From JAEDES01 sp964470055 (GTDB taxonomy: Bacteria > Bacillota_I > Bacilli_A > RF39 > UBA660): a stretch of 23,035 bases of DNA. Location: NCBI GenBank assembly GCA_964470055.1, contig CAYXZZ010000021.1, positions 1 to 23,035 of the forward strand, read 5' to 3'. The translations under genes were made by a program, and so were the position numbers. How positions within the stretch are numbered: position 1 is the first letter of the stretch; each line of letters starts with the position of its first letter. Below the pieces are notes generated by a model. The model was not told the origin of the DNA, ran no database searches, and worked only from the letters and a program-made list of their open reading frames with translations. Below are positions 1 to 7,961 of the stretch, piece after piece.

Positions 1-65
1 TCTTATATTTTATCATGGAAAGATTTTTTATTTACACAGAATTATTTACAGACTCGGATGTAGTT

Positions 66-1556
66 TTATTTATTTACTTTTACTTTGGCAACAGGTATTT
101 CTGCTAATTTCCTTTGAGAATCAAGAATTTCTGCGGCAGTCATTGGTCTATATTTGTATTCTGTTGGAGGCGTTATTGGTTGGGATGAATCCTCTGATGC
201 AAATGTTGTTGATACTCTTGGTTGTTCTTGTTGGGTATGAACTGCATCTGCTTTTCTCAATAATTCAACATTTTCAATATCAAAACAATATTTATGTGAA
301 TCAATTCCAATTCTTTTAGACTCTTCTTCTATTCTTTTTTTGATTCTTTGTCCAAAAGTTTTATTATTTTTATTAATAATTGGAACAAAGGCCATTAATT
401 CATCAATAATATCACAACCATAGATTTTTCTTTCTTTATCATACATTTTGAACTTTATTTCTTTTCCTTTACTGTCTCCTTTTAAATAAGCATCTATTAT
501 AGGAACAATTTGAGGAGTTAAGAACTGTTCTATGGCTGTTGCGACATTAGGATTTGCCATTTCATCTAAAGAATATCTAGCATATATGCTTTTGGGATTT
601 CTTTCTAATATTCTTTTAGAATTAGCAAACTCTTTTTCAACAATTTTTTTACTTAAATATTGATAAAGACTAATTGTTTGACCTTCAAATTGAACATTGG
701 TTGCAGCGTTTTTTCTAAACCAAGCCTTCATTTCTTGTTCGATAGAGTTTTTAATAACATCTGCACGAACTGAATTAAATGATGAATGTTCACAAAGGGG
801 TTCACTTCCATATCCAACCCAACTTCCTATCTTTCCTGTTAGGATTGGTGGTTCTCCGCATCTTTCTATTATCTGTGGATATTCTTTTTCAATTTCACTT
901 AATACTTGGAGATACTTAGGTAAGTTCTTCGTATCGGAATAGATTACAATATTATCATCTCGTCTATCATATTCAGAAATTTTGAAGTAATATGGTAGTT
1001 TTTTTGACGTACACTTTTCTAAAAAGATTCTTGATAGTTCATGAAGATCAGTTGATAAAGCATTAATATATAAACGGTGTTCTATCTTTGGTAATGCTAC
1101 TTTTTTGGCATGAACATATCTAGATGATATATGTGTCCAACCACTATCTAATCCTATGCTATCCCATCTATATTTCTCCATAGCAGTAGTTAACTCTTTG
1201 TCATTATATTGTTTATTTAAGACTTGTTCGGCTTCTTGTTTGGTGGAAACATCTGTAGTTTTTCTTAATAGCTCTAGTACTTTATAGACGTCTTTTTGAA
1301 ATAAACCATTTCTAATGGCCTGTTCATAATAACTGGTGGGTATTGATAACATATCTTTTTTCCATGTATTAAAAAGTAAAGCATATAATGCATCAGACTG
1401 GGAAATACTGTAATAACGTTTTTTATCTTTTGAATTTCTGTTAGTTAAAGCAGTATAGAATGCTGTTTTGTCGGCATAAGCATCTAGCATTTTTTCAATT
1501 ACTTTCTCATCATCTAATGGATTTGGAATTTTATGATAAATATCCATGTATTTCAT
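66..1556 (-). CDS. Uncharacterised protein with HopA1-like (lyase-type) central region
   Basis: This 496-residue protein has no signal peptide or membrane segment, so it is probably cytosolic. Residues about 155-275 resemble the HopA1 effector family and the related lyase part of lanthipeptide synthetases. An EHRLYIN stretch (159-165) is followed by YYFKISEYDRRDD (189-201), VIYS (204-207), GEPPILTG (234-241), GYGSEP (248-253) and SSFNSVRA (258-265). K192, R198/R199, Y206 and H160 are candidate active-site residues by analogy. The N-terminal 150 residues are helical and unrecognised. Residues 440-470 are rich in Gln, Ser and Pro and probably disordered. The ATG is preceded by GGAGAG five bases upstream and by a strong dedicated promoter, so the gene is its own unit downstream of the ung terminator. 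Homology is judged by eye and the function is unknown. No lanthipeptide precursor or kinase gene is visible nearby. I am sure it is a real gene and only moderately sure of the family. Confidence 0.6.
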   Translation of the reverse strand: MKYMDIYHKIPNPLDDEKVIEKMLDAYADKTAFYTALTNRNSKDKKRYYSISQSDALYALLFNTWKKDMLSIPTSYYEQAIRNGLFQKDVYKVLELLRKTTDVSTKQEAEQVLNKQYNDKELTTAMEKYRWDSIGLDSGWTHISSRYVHAKKVALPKIEHRLYINALSTDLHELSRIFLEKCTSKKLPYYFKISEYDRRDDNIVIYSDTKNLPKYLQVLSEIEKEYPQIIERCGEPPILTGKIGSWVGYGSEPLCEHSSFNSVRADVIKNSIEQEMKAWFRKNAATNVQFEGQTISLYQYLSKKIVEKEFANSKRILERNPKSIYARYSLDEMANPNVATAIEQFLTPQIVPIIDAYLKGDSKGKEIKFKMYDKERKIYGCDIIDELMAFVPIINKNNKTFGQRIKKRIEEESKRIGIDSHKYCFDIENVELLRKADAVHTQQEQPRVSTTFASEDSSQPITPPTEYKYRPMTAAEILDSQRKLAEIPVAKVKVNK

Positions 1557-1600
1557 TTTATCTCTCCACTTTTATGTTTTCTCTCTCATTGTTGGGGCTT

Positions 1601-1629
1601 ATTATACCATAAAACCTTGATTTTGTCAA
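1601..1629 (-). promoter_or_regulatory. Sigma-A promoter of the HopA1-like gene
   Basis: On the minus strand there is a perfect TTGACA (1624-1629), a 17-base spacer and a perfect TATAAT (1601-1606). The start codon lies about 45 bases downstream. This is the best-matching promoter in the window and implies strong constitutive expression of a gene that is not housekeeping. Confidence 0.9.
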
Positions 1630-1663
1630 TGTTATGAGTTTTTTGTTAAAAACAACAATAGAT

Positions 1664-1688
1664 AAAAAAAGAGAGTTATTCTACTCTC
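1664..1688 (-). terminator. Intrinsic terminator at the end of ung
   Basis: On the minus strand a 6-bp stem GAGAGT/ACTCTC with a 6-base loop is followed by seven T. The stem begins inside the last codons of ung and the TAA stop overlaps the loop and stem. It closes the gdpP-to-ung operon just upstream of the next promoter. Confidence 0.8.
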
Positions 1689-2338
1689 CAATTAATTTCT
1701 TTTATTCCTTTACTTTTTAAGAATTCATTTGTTTTTGAGAATGGTTTACTTCCAAAAAATCCATTATATGCTGAAAATGGTGATGGATGAGGAGACTCTA
1801 TAACATAATGAATTGGATTAGTAATTAACTTCTTCTTATTTCTGGCATAACTTCCCCAAAGAATGAATACAACTGGGTCTTTTTTTGTATTTAAGATTTT
1901 TATAACATTGTCCGTAAATGTTTCCCAACCTTTATCTTTATGAGAAGTTGGGGTATGTTCTTGAACTGTTAATACGGCATTTAATAACATTACACCTTCT
2001 TTGGCCCAAGTTTTAAGAGAATTTGACTTTGGAAAAGGAATTCCTAGATCTGATTCTAGTTCTTTGAAGATATTTTGTAATGATGGTGGTTTTAAAACTT
2101 CATTACTTACAGAAAATGATAATCCTTCGGCTTGGTTTGGACCATGATATGGATCTTGACCGAGAATTACTACTTTTACATTTTCAAAACTTGTGTATCT
2201 GAAAGCATTGAAGACTTCGTTTTGTTTTGGATAAATTGTTTTCGCTTTGTATTCTTGCTTTACAAAGTCCATTAAGTTTTTAAAATAATCCTTTTGATAC
2301 TCCTCTTGAAGAAGTGTATCCCAACTATTTCCAATCAT
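1676..2338 (-). CDS. ung: Uracil-DNA glycosylase (family 1)
   Basis: Removes uracil from DNA, starting base-excision repair. The 220 residues carry all family-1 UDG signatures: GQDPYHG (60-66) with the catalytic Asp at 62 and the water-activating motif, LLNAVLTV (118-125), and the HPSP minor-groove loop (184-187) with catalytic His184. The length is normal. The ATG has AGGAGG five bases upstream, and this Shine-Dalgarno sequence overlaps the TAG stop of rlmH, so translation is probably coupled. It is the last gene of the gdpP-rplI-dnaB-M23-walJ-rlmH operon, placing a repair enzyme under the same control as the replicative helicase. Confidence 0.97.
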   Translation of the reverse strand: MIGNSWDTLLQEEYQKDYFKNLMDFVKQEYKAKTIYPKQNEVFNAFRYTSFENVKVVILGQDPYHGPNQAEGLSFSVSNEVLKPPSLQNIFKELESDLGIPFPKSNSLKTWAKEGVMLLNAVLTVQEHTPTSHKDKGWETFTDNVIKILNTKKDPVVFILWGSYARNKKKLITNPIHYVIESPHPSPFSAYNGFFGSKPFSKTNEFLKSKGIKEINWRVE

Positions 2339-2347
2339 ACTAACCTC

Positions 2348-2803
2348 CTATTTATGATAACTTTCATTATTCAAAATTTTAAAAGCGCGATAGATTTGTT
2401 CTAAGAGTAAGACTCTAAATAATTGATGAGGAAAAGTCATTTTAGAAAATGATAAATGAAGGTTTGATTTCTGTTTTAACTCTGAACTTAAACCATAACT
2501 TCCACCAATTATGAAAACTATGTTGCTGGTTTCAATTTGTATTTGATTCAGCTTTTCAGCAAACTCAGTGGATGTGTACTCTTTTCCTTCAATTTCTAGT
2601 GTAATTATGTAATCTTTGGGAGAAATATATTTATTTATCTTCTCTGATTCTAACTGAATGGCTTTAGTTTCTTCTACTAAACCCTCATCTTTTACTTCTA
2701 TAAGTTCAATATTTGTATATTTTTTTAGGCGCTTTAGATATTCATCAATTGCATCTTTTAAATATTTTTCTTTAATTGAACCTACTGTTATTATTTTTAT
2801 CAT
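2348..2803 (-). CDS. rlmH: 23S rRNA pseudouridine-1915 N3-methyltransferase RlmH
   Basis: SPOUT-class methyltransferase that methylates pseudouridine 1915 in helix 69 of 23S rRNA using S-adenosylmethionine. At 151 residues it is slightly shorter than the usual 155-159. The family's knotted C-terminus is well conserved: IIGGSYGL (98-105) forms the cofactor loop, followed by LSFSKMTFPHQL (117-128), then LLEQIYRAFKI and the terminal YHK. It starts two bases after the walJ stop, with a GAGG sequence inside the last walJ codons serving as ribosome-binding site. The neighbourhood (walJ just upstream) matches Bacilli. Confidence 0.97.
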   Translation of the reverse strand: MIKIITVGSIKEKYLKDAIDEYLKRLKKYTNIELIEVKDEGLVEETKAIQLESEKINKYISPKDYIITLEIEGKEYTSTEFAEKLNQIQIETSNIVFIIGGSYGLSSELKQKSNLHLSFSKMTFPHQLFRVLLLEQIYRAFKILNNESYHK

Positions 2804-2805
2804 TG

Positions 2806-3561
2806 TTATACCTCTATCATCGGACTTTCTTCATATTGTTTAGCAATCAAAATCTCAATATTTGTATTTTCTAATGTTTTTTTCGTGGTTTCTAGGGCAA
2901 GTTCTTCTGTATTATTGGTTTCACTAATATGAGCAAGCAGAATAGTTTTTGTTTTTGGACCGATTAGTTTCTTTAAGTATTTTGCTGTTGTGGTATTGGA
3001 TAAGTGTCCTTTGTCACTAATAACTCTTTCTTTTAAGAATCTGGGATATGGACCATCCATTAACATTACTTCGTCATGGTTACTTTCAATTAAATATAGG
3101 TCTTTATCTTGCATTTTATTGAGATATTTTCTATTAATATATCCGGTATCCGTTACGTAAACTAAACTTTTATCATTTTGAGTAATTATAAAACCAACTG
3201 AATAAGGAGCATCATGTGAAGTATGAATTAGTTCAATTGTGATATCATTTATTTTGAACTCATCATCAATAAATTCACAACGGTCTTTTGGAAGGACTTC
3301 TTTTAGTCCATCATACATTTCTTGAGGAATGAATGCTTGGAGATTTGTTTTTTTTATTAGAGATGCAAGACCATTTATGTGATCTTTATGGTTATGAGTA
3401 ATTAATATACCTGTGAATTGTTCAAAAGAAAGGGAATTTTCTTCTAAACTTTTTTTTAAGGTTAGATAGGAAATTCCCATGTCTATTATAAATTTTGTCT
3501 CATCACATAAGACTATTGAACAATTTCCTTTTGAACCACTGGCGATTGTCTTAATTTCCAT
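2806..3561 (-). CDS. walJ: WalJ/YycJ family MBL-fold hydrolase
   Basis: Metallo-beta-lactamase-fold protein of the YycJ/WalJ family, probably a nuclease-like enzyme. Members are linked to coordination of cell division with DNA replication in streptococci and Bacillus. The metal-binding signature THNHKDH (55-61), DTG (138-140), ESNHD (159-163), GHLSN (185-189) and the family-typical AHISETNN (210-217) are all present, so it looks catalytically intact. In Bacilli walJ is the last gene of walRKHIJ; here walR, walK, walH and walI are absent upstream. It starts one base after the M23 gene stop and has no evident Shine-Dalgarno sequence, suggesting termination-reinitiation coupling. Length is normal (251 residues). 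Confidence 0.92.
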   Translation of the reverse strand: MEIKTIASGSKGNCSIVLCDETKFIIDMGISYLTLKKSLEENSLSFEQFTGILITHNHKDHINGLASLIKKTNLQAFIPQEMYDGLKEVLPKDRCEFIDDEFKINDITIELIHTSHDAPYSVGFIITQNDKSLVYVTDTGYINRKYLNKMQDKDLYLIESNHDEVMLMDGPYPRFLKERVISDKGHLSNTTTAKYLKKLIGPKTKTILLAHISETNNTEELALETTKKTLENTNIEILIAKQYEESPMIEV

Positions 3562-3562
3562 A

Positions 3563-5080
3563 TTAGTAGAAATTCATTGGGTTTAAAGGAGTTCCTCTAT
3601 GTGGATATCCATACCACATAGCGAAATGTAAGTGTACACCGGTTGCGGCTCCTGTTTTTCCCATTCCTCCGATTGGTTGTCCTTTTTCTACTACATCCCC
3701 AACTTTAACATATCTACATCCAGGACACATGTGAGCATATTCTGAATAATATCCATTTCCATGATCAATAAAGATAATTTCTCCGTTCATTCCATAACCA
3801 CCAGCGTAACCACCACTTTTATCGGCTTTTGATAATATGACAGTTCCGGCTTCAACAGCAAATATGTATGAACCTTGTCCGCATCCAGCAATATCAATTC
3901 CTTTGTGTAATGTTCCCCAACGCCATCCATAGTAACTTGATACCATACTACATGATGCTGGCCAGCCCCAAGAACCTGATGTTGCGACGTGGTTTCCATA
4001 TCCTGAACCATAACTTTTTTTACCTTTAACGATGATTTCATTAATGGCTTCTTTTAAAACTTCTGTACTAATTGGATCAATTGATTTTGTTTCTCCATTA
4101 ATTTTATATACTCTTTGTGTAACTCTGTTTTCACCATCTACTCCTGTTTGAGTTGTGGCTTGATAACCTACAAATTGCGAAGTATCATATTTAACTTCTG
4201 TTGTATATTTTTTTGTAACTCTTTCAACAACATAATCTTGCTCTACTACATTAACTTGTGGATCTAAAATACCAATATTTACTTTTTGTCCTGGAGATAA
4301 TAAACTATTTTCATCTGTATATGACGGATTTGCAATTAAAAATTCCTCTGTTGACATTTTGTTATTGAAAGCAATATCAACAATAGTGTCTCCATCCTGA
4401 ACGATATATTCTTGTTGTTTTTCTGTTGTTCCAAAGATTAAGTATTGACTTAATTCTGCTTTGTCTTGATAGATTTTTTCATCTACTGGGATTTTTTGTT
4501 TTTTGATTGTTACTTTATTTTCTAAGTATATTTTTTCGATTACTTTTCCTGTATCTTCAATTTCTGCTTGAGTATCGTTAGCAAAGTTGTTGTAGTCTTC
4601 TTCTGATATAAATGATTTTACGGTGCTATCAATAGCGGTTGTAAATACAGATTTGTCTAAAACATAAATAGTTTGATTTTCACCTTTTTGAGTTTCATGG
4701 CCGTCTTCTGTATTAACAGTCGTATCAACACCTTTGATAGTGATTTTGTAGCCACTGATTGTAAATGGTGACGAATCTTTTATTTTATTATAGATGTTTT
4801 TGACACTTGTAACTTTGTTATTAAAAGTTATTTCTTTTACTATATCAATATCTTCTGGAGCATAAACTTTATCTACTCCATATGATTCTTTTATCTCTTG
4901 TTGTTTTTCATCGATATATTCTTCTAATTCAGTTTTTGACTCAATAATACCTAAGGATTTTCCTTTTAAATATACTCGATAAACCGTTTTAGGTGAACTA
5001 AATTTGAAAGAAAAACCTACTGTTAAAAAGACAGATATTATTATTGTCAATATTGTTAGAATTTTAATCTTTTTAGACAT
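3563..5080 (-). CDS. Membrane-anchored LysM-G5-M23 peptidoglycan endopeptidase
   Basis: Probable cell-wall hydrolase, about 505 residues from the chosen ATG. An N-terminal hydrophobic segment (about 4-24) is a signal or membrane anchor. It is followed by a 200-residue extracellular region without a recognised domain. A LysM repeat follows (about 225-270, with QDGDTIVDIA and the closing LSPGQKVNI), then a G5 domain (about 279-355, with GVDG and VYKINGE), then an M23 (LytM) metallopeptidase (about 385-500). The zinc and catalytic set is present: HKGID (His392, Asp396), His450 in EYAHM and GVHLHF (His483, His485). A start 18 bases earlier is possible, but the chosen ATG has GGAGGGG seven bases upstream, formed by the last dnaB codons. 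It lies where purA and walRKHI sit in Bacillus. Confidence 0.93.
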   Translation of the reverse strand: MSKKIKILTILTIIISVFLTVGFSFKFSSPKTVYRVYLKGKSLGIIESKTELEEYIDEKQQEIKESYGVDKVYAPEDIDIVKEITFNNKVTSVKNIYNKIKDSSPFTISGYKITIKGVDTTVNTEDGHETQKGENQTIYVLDKSVFTTAIDSTVKSFISEEDYNNFANDTQAEIEDTGKVIEKIYLENKVTIKKQKIPVDEKIYQDKAELSQYLIFGTTEKQQEYIVQDGDTIVDIAFNNKMSTEEFLIANPSYTDENSLLSPGQKVNIGILDPQVNVVEQDYVVERVTKKYTTEVKYDTSQFVGYQATTQTGVDGENRVTQRVYKINGETKSIDPISTEVLKEAINEIIVKGKKSYGSGYGNHVATSGSWGWPASCSMVSSYYGWRWGTLHKGIDIAGCGQGSYIFAVEAGTVILSKADKSGGYAGGYGMNGEIIFIDHGNGYYSEYAHMCPGCRYVKVGDVVEKGQPIGGMGKTGAATGVHLHFAMWYGYPHRGTPLNPMNFY

Positions 5081-5084
5081 TATA

Positions 5085-6437
5085 TTACCCCTCCACACTT
5101 TCTCTATCTTTGCGTAAGTTTAAGAATGTTGATGTATTCTTTTTAAATAATAATTCTACTGTTGCAGTTGGTCCATTACGATGTTTTCCAATAATAAGTT
5201 CACTAATACTGTTATTATCTTCAGTTCTTGCTTCTTTATTGTAATAGTCATCACGATACAAGAAAGCAACAATATCAGCATCTTGTTCAATTGAACCTGA
5301 CTCACGTAAGTCACTCATTAATGGTCGTTTATCTTCTCTTGCTTCAACACTACGTGACAATTGGGATAGTGCGATTACAGGAACGCCTAGTTCAAGAGCA
5401 AGTGTCTTAAGACTTCTTGAAATATCAGATACCTCTTGTTGACGATTGGTTCCATAATTTTTTCCACCTGATATTAGCTGTAAATAGTCAATTACTATTA
5501 AGGCTAAACCTTTTTCACTACTGGCTAGTCGACGACATTTTGCTCTTATTTCACCAATTGTTATACCAGGAGTATCATCAATAACTAGGTTTGTAGTAGA
5601 TAATTGTGATACTGCTTCATTAATTCTTTTCCAGTCGTTATTCATTAAGTTTCCTGTACGAAGTTTGAACCCTTCTAGTTGTCCGACCGATGAAAGAATA
5701 CGCATTGCTAATTGTTCAGCACTCATTTCTAAGTTAAACACTGCTACTGATTTATCTTGATTCATAGCAATATTTGTAGCAAGATTTAGAGCAAAGGCTG
5801 TTTTTCCCATAGCAGGACGTGCAGCAATGATAATAAATTCGTTTGAATGAAGTCCGGTTGTTAATTTATCAAAATCATACCAGCCTGTTGCTAAACCTGT
5901 AATTTCTCCTTTATTTTCAGATAATCTTTCTAGATCTGACTGTGTTTTTATTAAAACGTCTTTGATTGTTCTAAATTCGCTTGATTTTCTGTTTTTAACA
6001 ATATTTAAAATTTTCTTTTCAGAACTATCTAATATTTCATTAACAGTTTCATCTGTTCTATACCCCTCAGTTGCTATTTCGGTTGCTGTTTCAATTAATC
6101 TACGAAGAAGTGCTGCCTCTTCTACTGTTTTTATATAATAATCTATATTGCTGGCAGTAGGAACAAAGTTAACTATTTCAGTTAAATATTCTACTCCTCC
6201 AACTTCTGTAAGTTCATTTTTCTTTTTTAAGGCACTTGTAACAGTGGTCAAATCGATTGGTGTGTTTTCTTCCATTAAGGAAATCATGGTAGAAAAGATT
6301 TTTCCATTTTTATCGTTATAAAATGCGTCTGAAGTGAGATTTTCCCCTGCTTTTTGAAGAGCATATTTTGAAAGAAAACAGGCTCCTAAAACGGATTGTT
6401 CTGCCTCTAAATTGTTTGGTAAAACTCTACCGTTCAT
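5085..6437 (-). CDS. dnaB: Replicative DNA helicase DnaB
   Basis: Hexameric 5'-3' helicase of the replication fork (called DnaC in Bacillus subtilis). At 450 residues it is full length. The N-terminal collar domain (about 7-105, starting LPNNLEAEQSVLGA) precedes the RecA-like motor. Walker A ARPAMGKTA (206-214) contains Lys212 and Thr213, Walker B is VIDYLQLI (315-322), and ALSQLSRSVEAR (356-367) and the late KHRNGPTATV (418-427) are present. No intein is present. The ATG follows AGAGGTGAT at good spacing, overlapping the rplI TAG stop. The rplI-dnaB pairing is conserved across Bacillota. The 3' end supplies the ribosome-binding site of the M23 gene. Confidence 0.98.
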   Translation of the reverse strand: MNGRVLPNNLEAEQSVLGACFLSKYALQKAGENLTSDAFYNDKNGKIFSTMISLMEENTPIDLTTVTSALKKKNELTEVGGVEYLTEIVNFVPTASNIDYYIKTVEEAALLRRLIETATEIATEGYRTDETVNEILDSSEKKILNIVKNRKSSEFRTIKDVLIKTQSDLERLSENKGEITGLATGWYDFDKLTTGLHSNEFIIIAARPAMGKTAFALNLATNIAMNQDKSVAVFNLEMSAEQLAMRILSSVGQLEGFKLRTGNLMNNDWKRINEAVSQLSTTNLVIDDTPGITIGEIRAKCRRLASSEKGLALIVIDYLQLISGGKNYGTNRQQEVSDISRSLKTLALELGVPVIALSQLSRSVEAREDKRPLMSDLRESGSIEQDADIVAFLYRDDYYNKEARTEDNNSISELIIGKHRNGPTATVELLFKKNTSTFLNLRKDRESVEG

Positions 6438-6447
6438 ATTATCACCT

Positions 6448-6888
6448 CTATTTTATTACGTGTACTTTTATTGTTGCGGTTATACCTGGATATAGTTTAA
6501 TATCAACATTATGAAATCCTAGTGATGCAATTGGACTAAGAATTTCAATTTGACTTTTATCGATTTTAAAATTATTCTTTTGTAATTCATCTTTTATTTG
6601 TTTAACGCTAATGCTTCCAAATACTTTATCTCCATCACCAGTTTTTACTTTAAAGTCAATTACTAATTTATCTAATTCAGCTTTTAATGCAGTTGCTTGT
6701 TTTTTGCTTTCAGCATCGGCTGCGGCTTTAGTTCTTTGTTCGGCTTGTAATTTTGCAAGATTTTCTTTTGTTTTCATGACTGCATATCCTTGCTTAATTA
6801 AAAAGTTTTCAGCATAACCATCTTTTACATTTTTTATTTGTCCTTTTTTTCCTTGATTCTTTAAGTCTTTAATAAAGATTACTTCCAT
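6448..6888 (-). CDS. rplI: 50S ribosomal protein bL9
   Basis: Large-subunit protein binding 23S rRNA at the base of the L1 stalk. The N-terminal rRNA-binding domain is typical, with EVIFIKDLKNQGKKG and VKDGYAENFLIKQGYA within the first 36 residues. A long charged helix follows, then a C-terminal domain ending in ATIKVHVIK. I chose the ATG giving 146 residues, because it matches the family N-terminus (MxVIFLKD) and has GGGTGA about six bases upstream. An in-frame GTG nine bases earlier would leave no room for a ribosome-binding site. It starts one base after the stop of the DHH phosphodiesterase gene, so translation is coupled. Confidence 0.97.
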   Translation of the reverse strand: MEVIFIKDLKNQGKKGQIKNVKDGYAENFLIKQGYAVMKTKENLAKLQAEQRTKAAADAESKKQATALKAELDKLVIDFKVKTGDGDKVFGSISVKQIKDELQKNNFKIDKSQIEILSPIASLGFHNVDIKLYPGITATIKVHVIK

Positions 6889-6889
6889 T

Positions 6890-7876
6890 TTATTCACCCA
6901 TTTCTTCGATTGCTTTTTTTAACATTTGCTCAACTTTGCTGATTGGTGTATTTTCAAATTGGGCTGCTCCGTTATAGTCACTGCCCCCACCACCGATTTT
7001 TTCTAAAATTTTACTTATTTCATAATTGCCTAGACTTCTGGCACTTATTCCAACTGTGTCTTTTCCTATTTTGCCGATTACAAATGAGGCCTCAATATTA
7101 TTGAAGAATAGTAACGTATCTGCTACTCGTGCTAAATCTTCTCTTCTATATATCGTATATTGTGTTGCCTTTGTGATGGCAATTCTACCATTAATTGTTT
7201 CTATGCCGGCTAATAATTTTTGTCGCTCTGTATATTCTTCAATATCTTGTTTTAGTAAATATTGAACTTTTTTAGCACTGGCTCCAAGATTGGCTAGATA
7301 GTAGGCTGCATAATATGTTTCCGCTGTTGTCTTAAGTGTGAAATTATTCGTGTCTAAAACGATACCTGCTAATAAAACGGTTGCATAATATGATTCTAAT
7401 TCTACATCATAAAATTCAATTAAATCTGTAATCATTTCGCAGGTACTTGACACTTCTGTATCATTTATCATTATTGCATCTTTAATGCTTGATTTTGATA
7501 AGTCATGGTGATCAATAACTACTTTATGATTAAATCTTTTTAATATATTTTTATTTTGAACTAAGTCTGGTTTATTTGTATCTAAAATTAAAAGTAGATT
7601 TTTTGATTCTCTAGGATGTAAGTGTTTATCAATATTATCGCTTTTGATTATGGTAATGCATCCTTCTAATTCTCTTAATACCTTTTCAACACCTGGTTCA
7701 TGTGTTAGATCATCAACAATTATATAACATTCTTTCTTTTTTTTCTTTAGAAGAATATACATTCCTATTGTGCTGCCCAAGGCGTCTAAGTCCAAATCTT
7801 TATGCGCCATTAAAAATATTGTTTTAGCATTATTTATTACTTTATTTAATGTTCTTCTTTGTTTAATTATCGACAT
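6890..7876 (-). CDS. DHH-DHHA1 phosphodiesterase, minimal GdpP-like c-di-AMP hydrolase
   Basis: By position (between rpsR and rplI) and sequence this corresponds to GdpP, which degrades cyclic di-AMP. It has only 328 residues, against about 655 in Bacillus. The two transmembrane helices, PAS domain and degenerate GGDEF domain are missing. The DHH domain is complete: MAHKDLDLDALGS (23-35, His25, Asp29, Asp31), LDTN (98-101), VVIDHHD (119-125) and GIVLDTNNF (171-179). In the DHHA1 domain the usual GGGGH motif reads GGGGS (295-299). The ATG has AAAGGAGGT at ideal spacing and its own strong promoter, so this is not a broken 3' fragment. It could instead act on linear nanoRNA or pApA like NrnA/Pde2. 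It is the first gene of a seven-gene operon. Confidence 0.9.
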   Translation of the reverse strand: MSIIKQRRTLNKVINNAKTIFLMAHKDLDLDALGSTIGMYILLKKKKKECYIIVDDLTHEPGVEKVLRELEGCITIIKSDNIDKHLHPRESKNLLLILDTNKPDLVQNKNILKRFNHKVVIDHHDLSKSSIKDAIMINDTEVSSTCEMITDLIEFYDVELESYYATVLLAGIVLDTNNFTLKTTAETYYAAYYLANLGASAKKVQYLLKQDIEEYTERQKLLAGIETINGRIAITKATQYTIYRREDLARVADTLLFFNNIEASFVIGKIGKDTVGISARSLGNYEISKILEKIGGGGSDYNGAAQFENTPISKVEQMLKKAIEEMGE

Positions 7877-7902
7877 ATAGACCTCCTTTAAGTACTACTT
7901 TT

Positions 7903-7931
7903 ATTATATAATACATTGGAGTTTTTGTAAA
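7903..7931 (-). promoter_or_regulatory. Sigma-A promoter of the gdpP-like to ung operon
   Basis: On the minus strand TTTACA (7926-7931), a 17-base spacer and a perfect TATAAT (7903-7908) lie just upstream of the AAAGGAGGT of the DHH phosphodiesterase. The -35 region directly follows the T-tract of the rpsR terminator, so the two units abut. Confidence 0.85.
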
Positions 7932-7934
7932 ATG

Positions 7935-7958
7935 AAAAAGCAGCCAGTACTTGGCTAC
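7935..7958 (-). terminator. Intrinsic terminator of rpsF-ssb-rpsR
   Basis: On the minus strand a 7-bp stem GTAGCCA/TGGCTGC (one G-U pair) with a 5-base loop is followed by five T and a further T-rich stretch. It starts four bases past the rpsR stop codon. Confidence 0.85.
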
Positions 7959-7961
7959 TTA

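Noticed and set aside
697..942. Plus-strand open frames throughout, such as 697-942, 16083-16391, 19656-19988 and 22520-22858
   Set aside because: They lie opposite well-recognised minus-strand genes, lack ribosome-binding sites and give unlikely hydrophobic or Ser/Leu/Phe-rich products.
3787..4041. Minus-strand open frame inside the M23 peptidase gene
   Set aside because: It is out of frame with the conserved M23 domain coding, which is intact.
6890..7876. Reading the gdpP-like gene as a truncated pseudogene
   Set aside because: It has its own promoter, an ideal ribosome-binding site, a complete catalytic domain and no upstream remnant of the missing domains.
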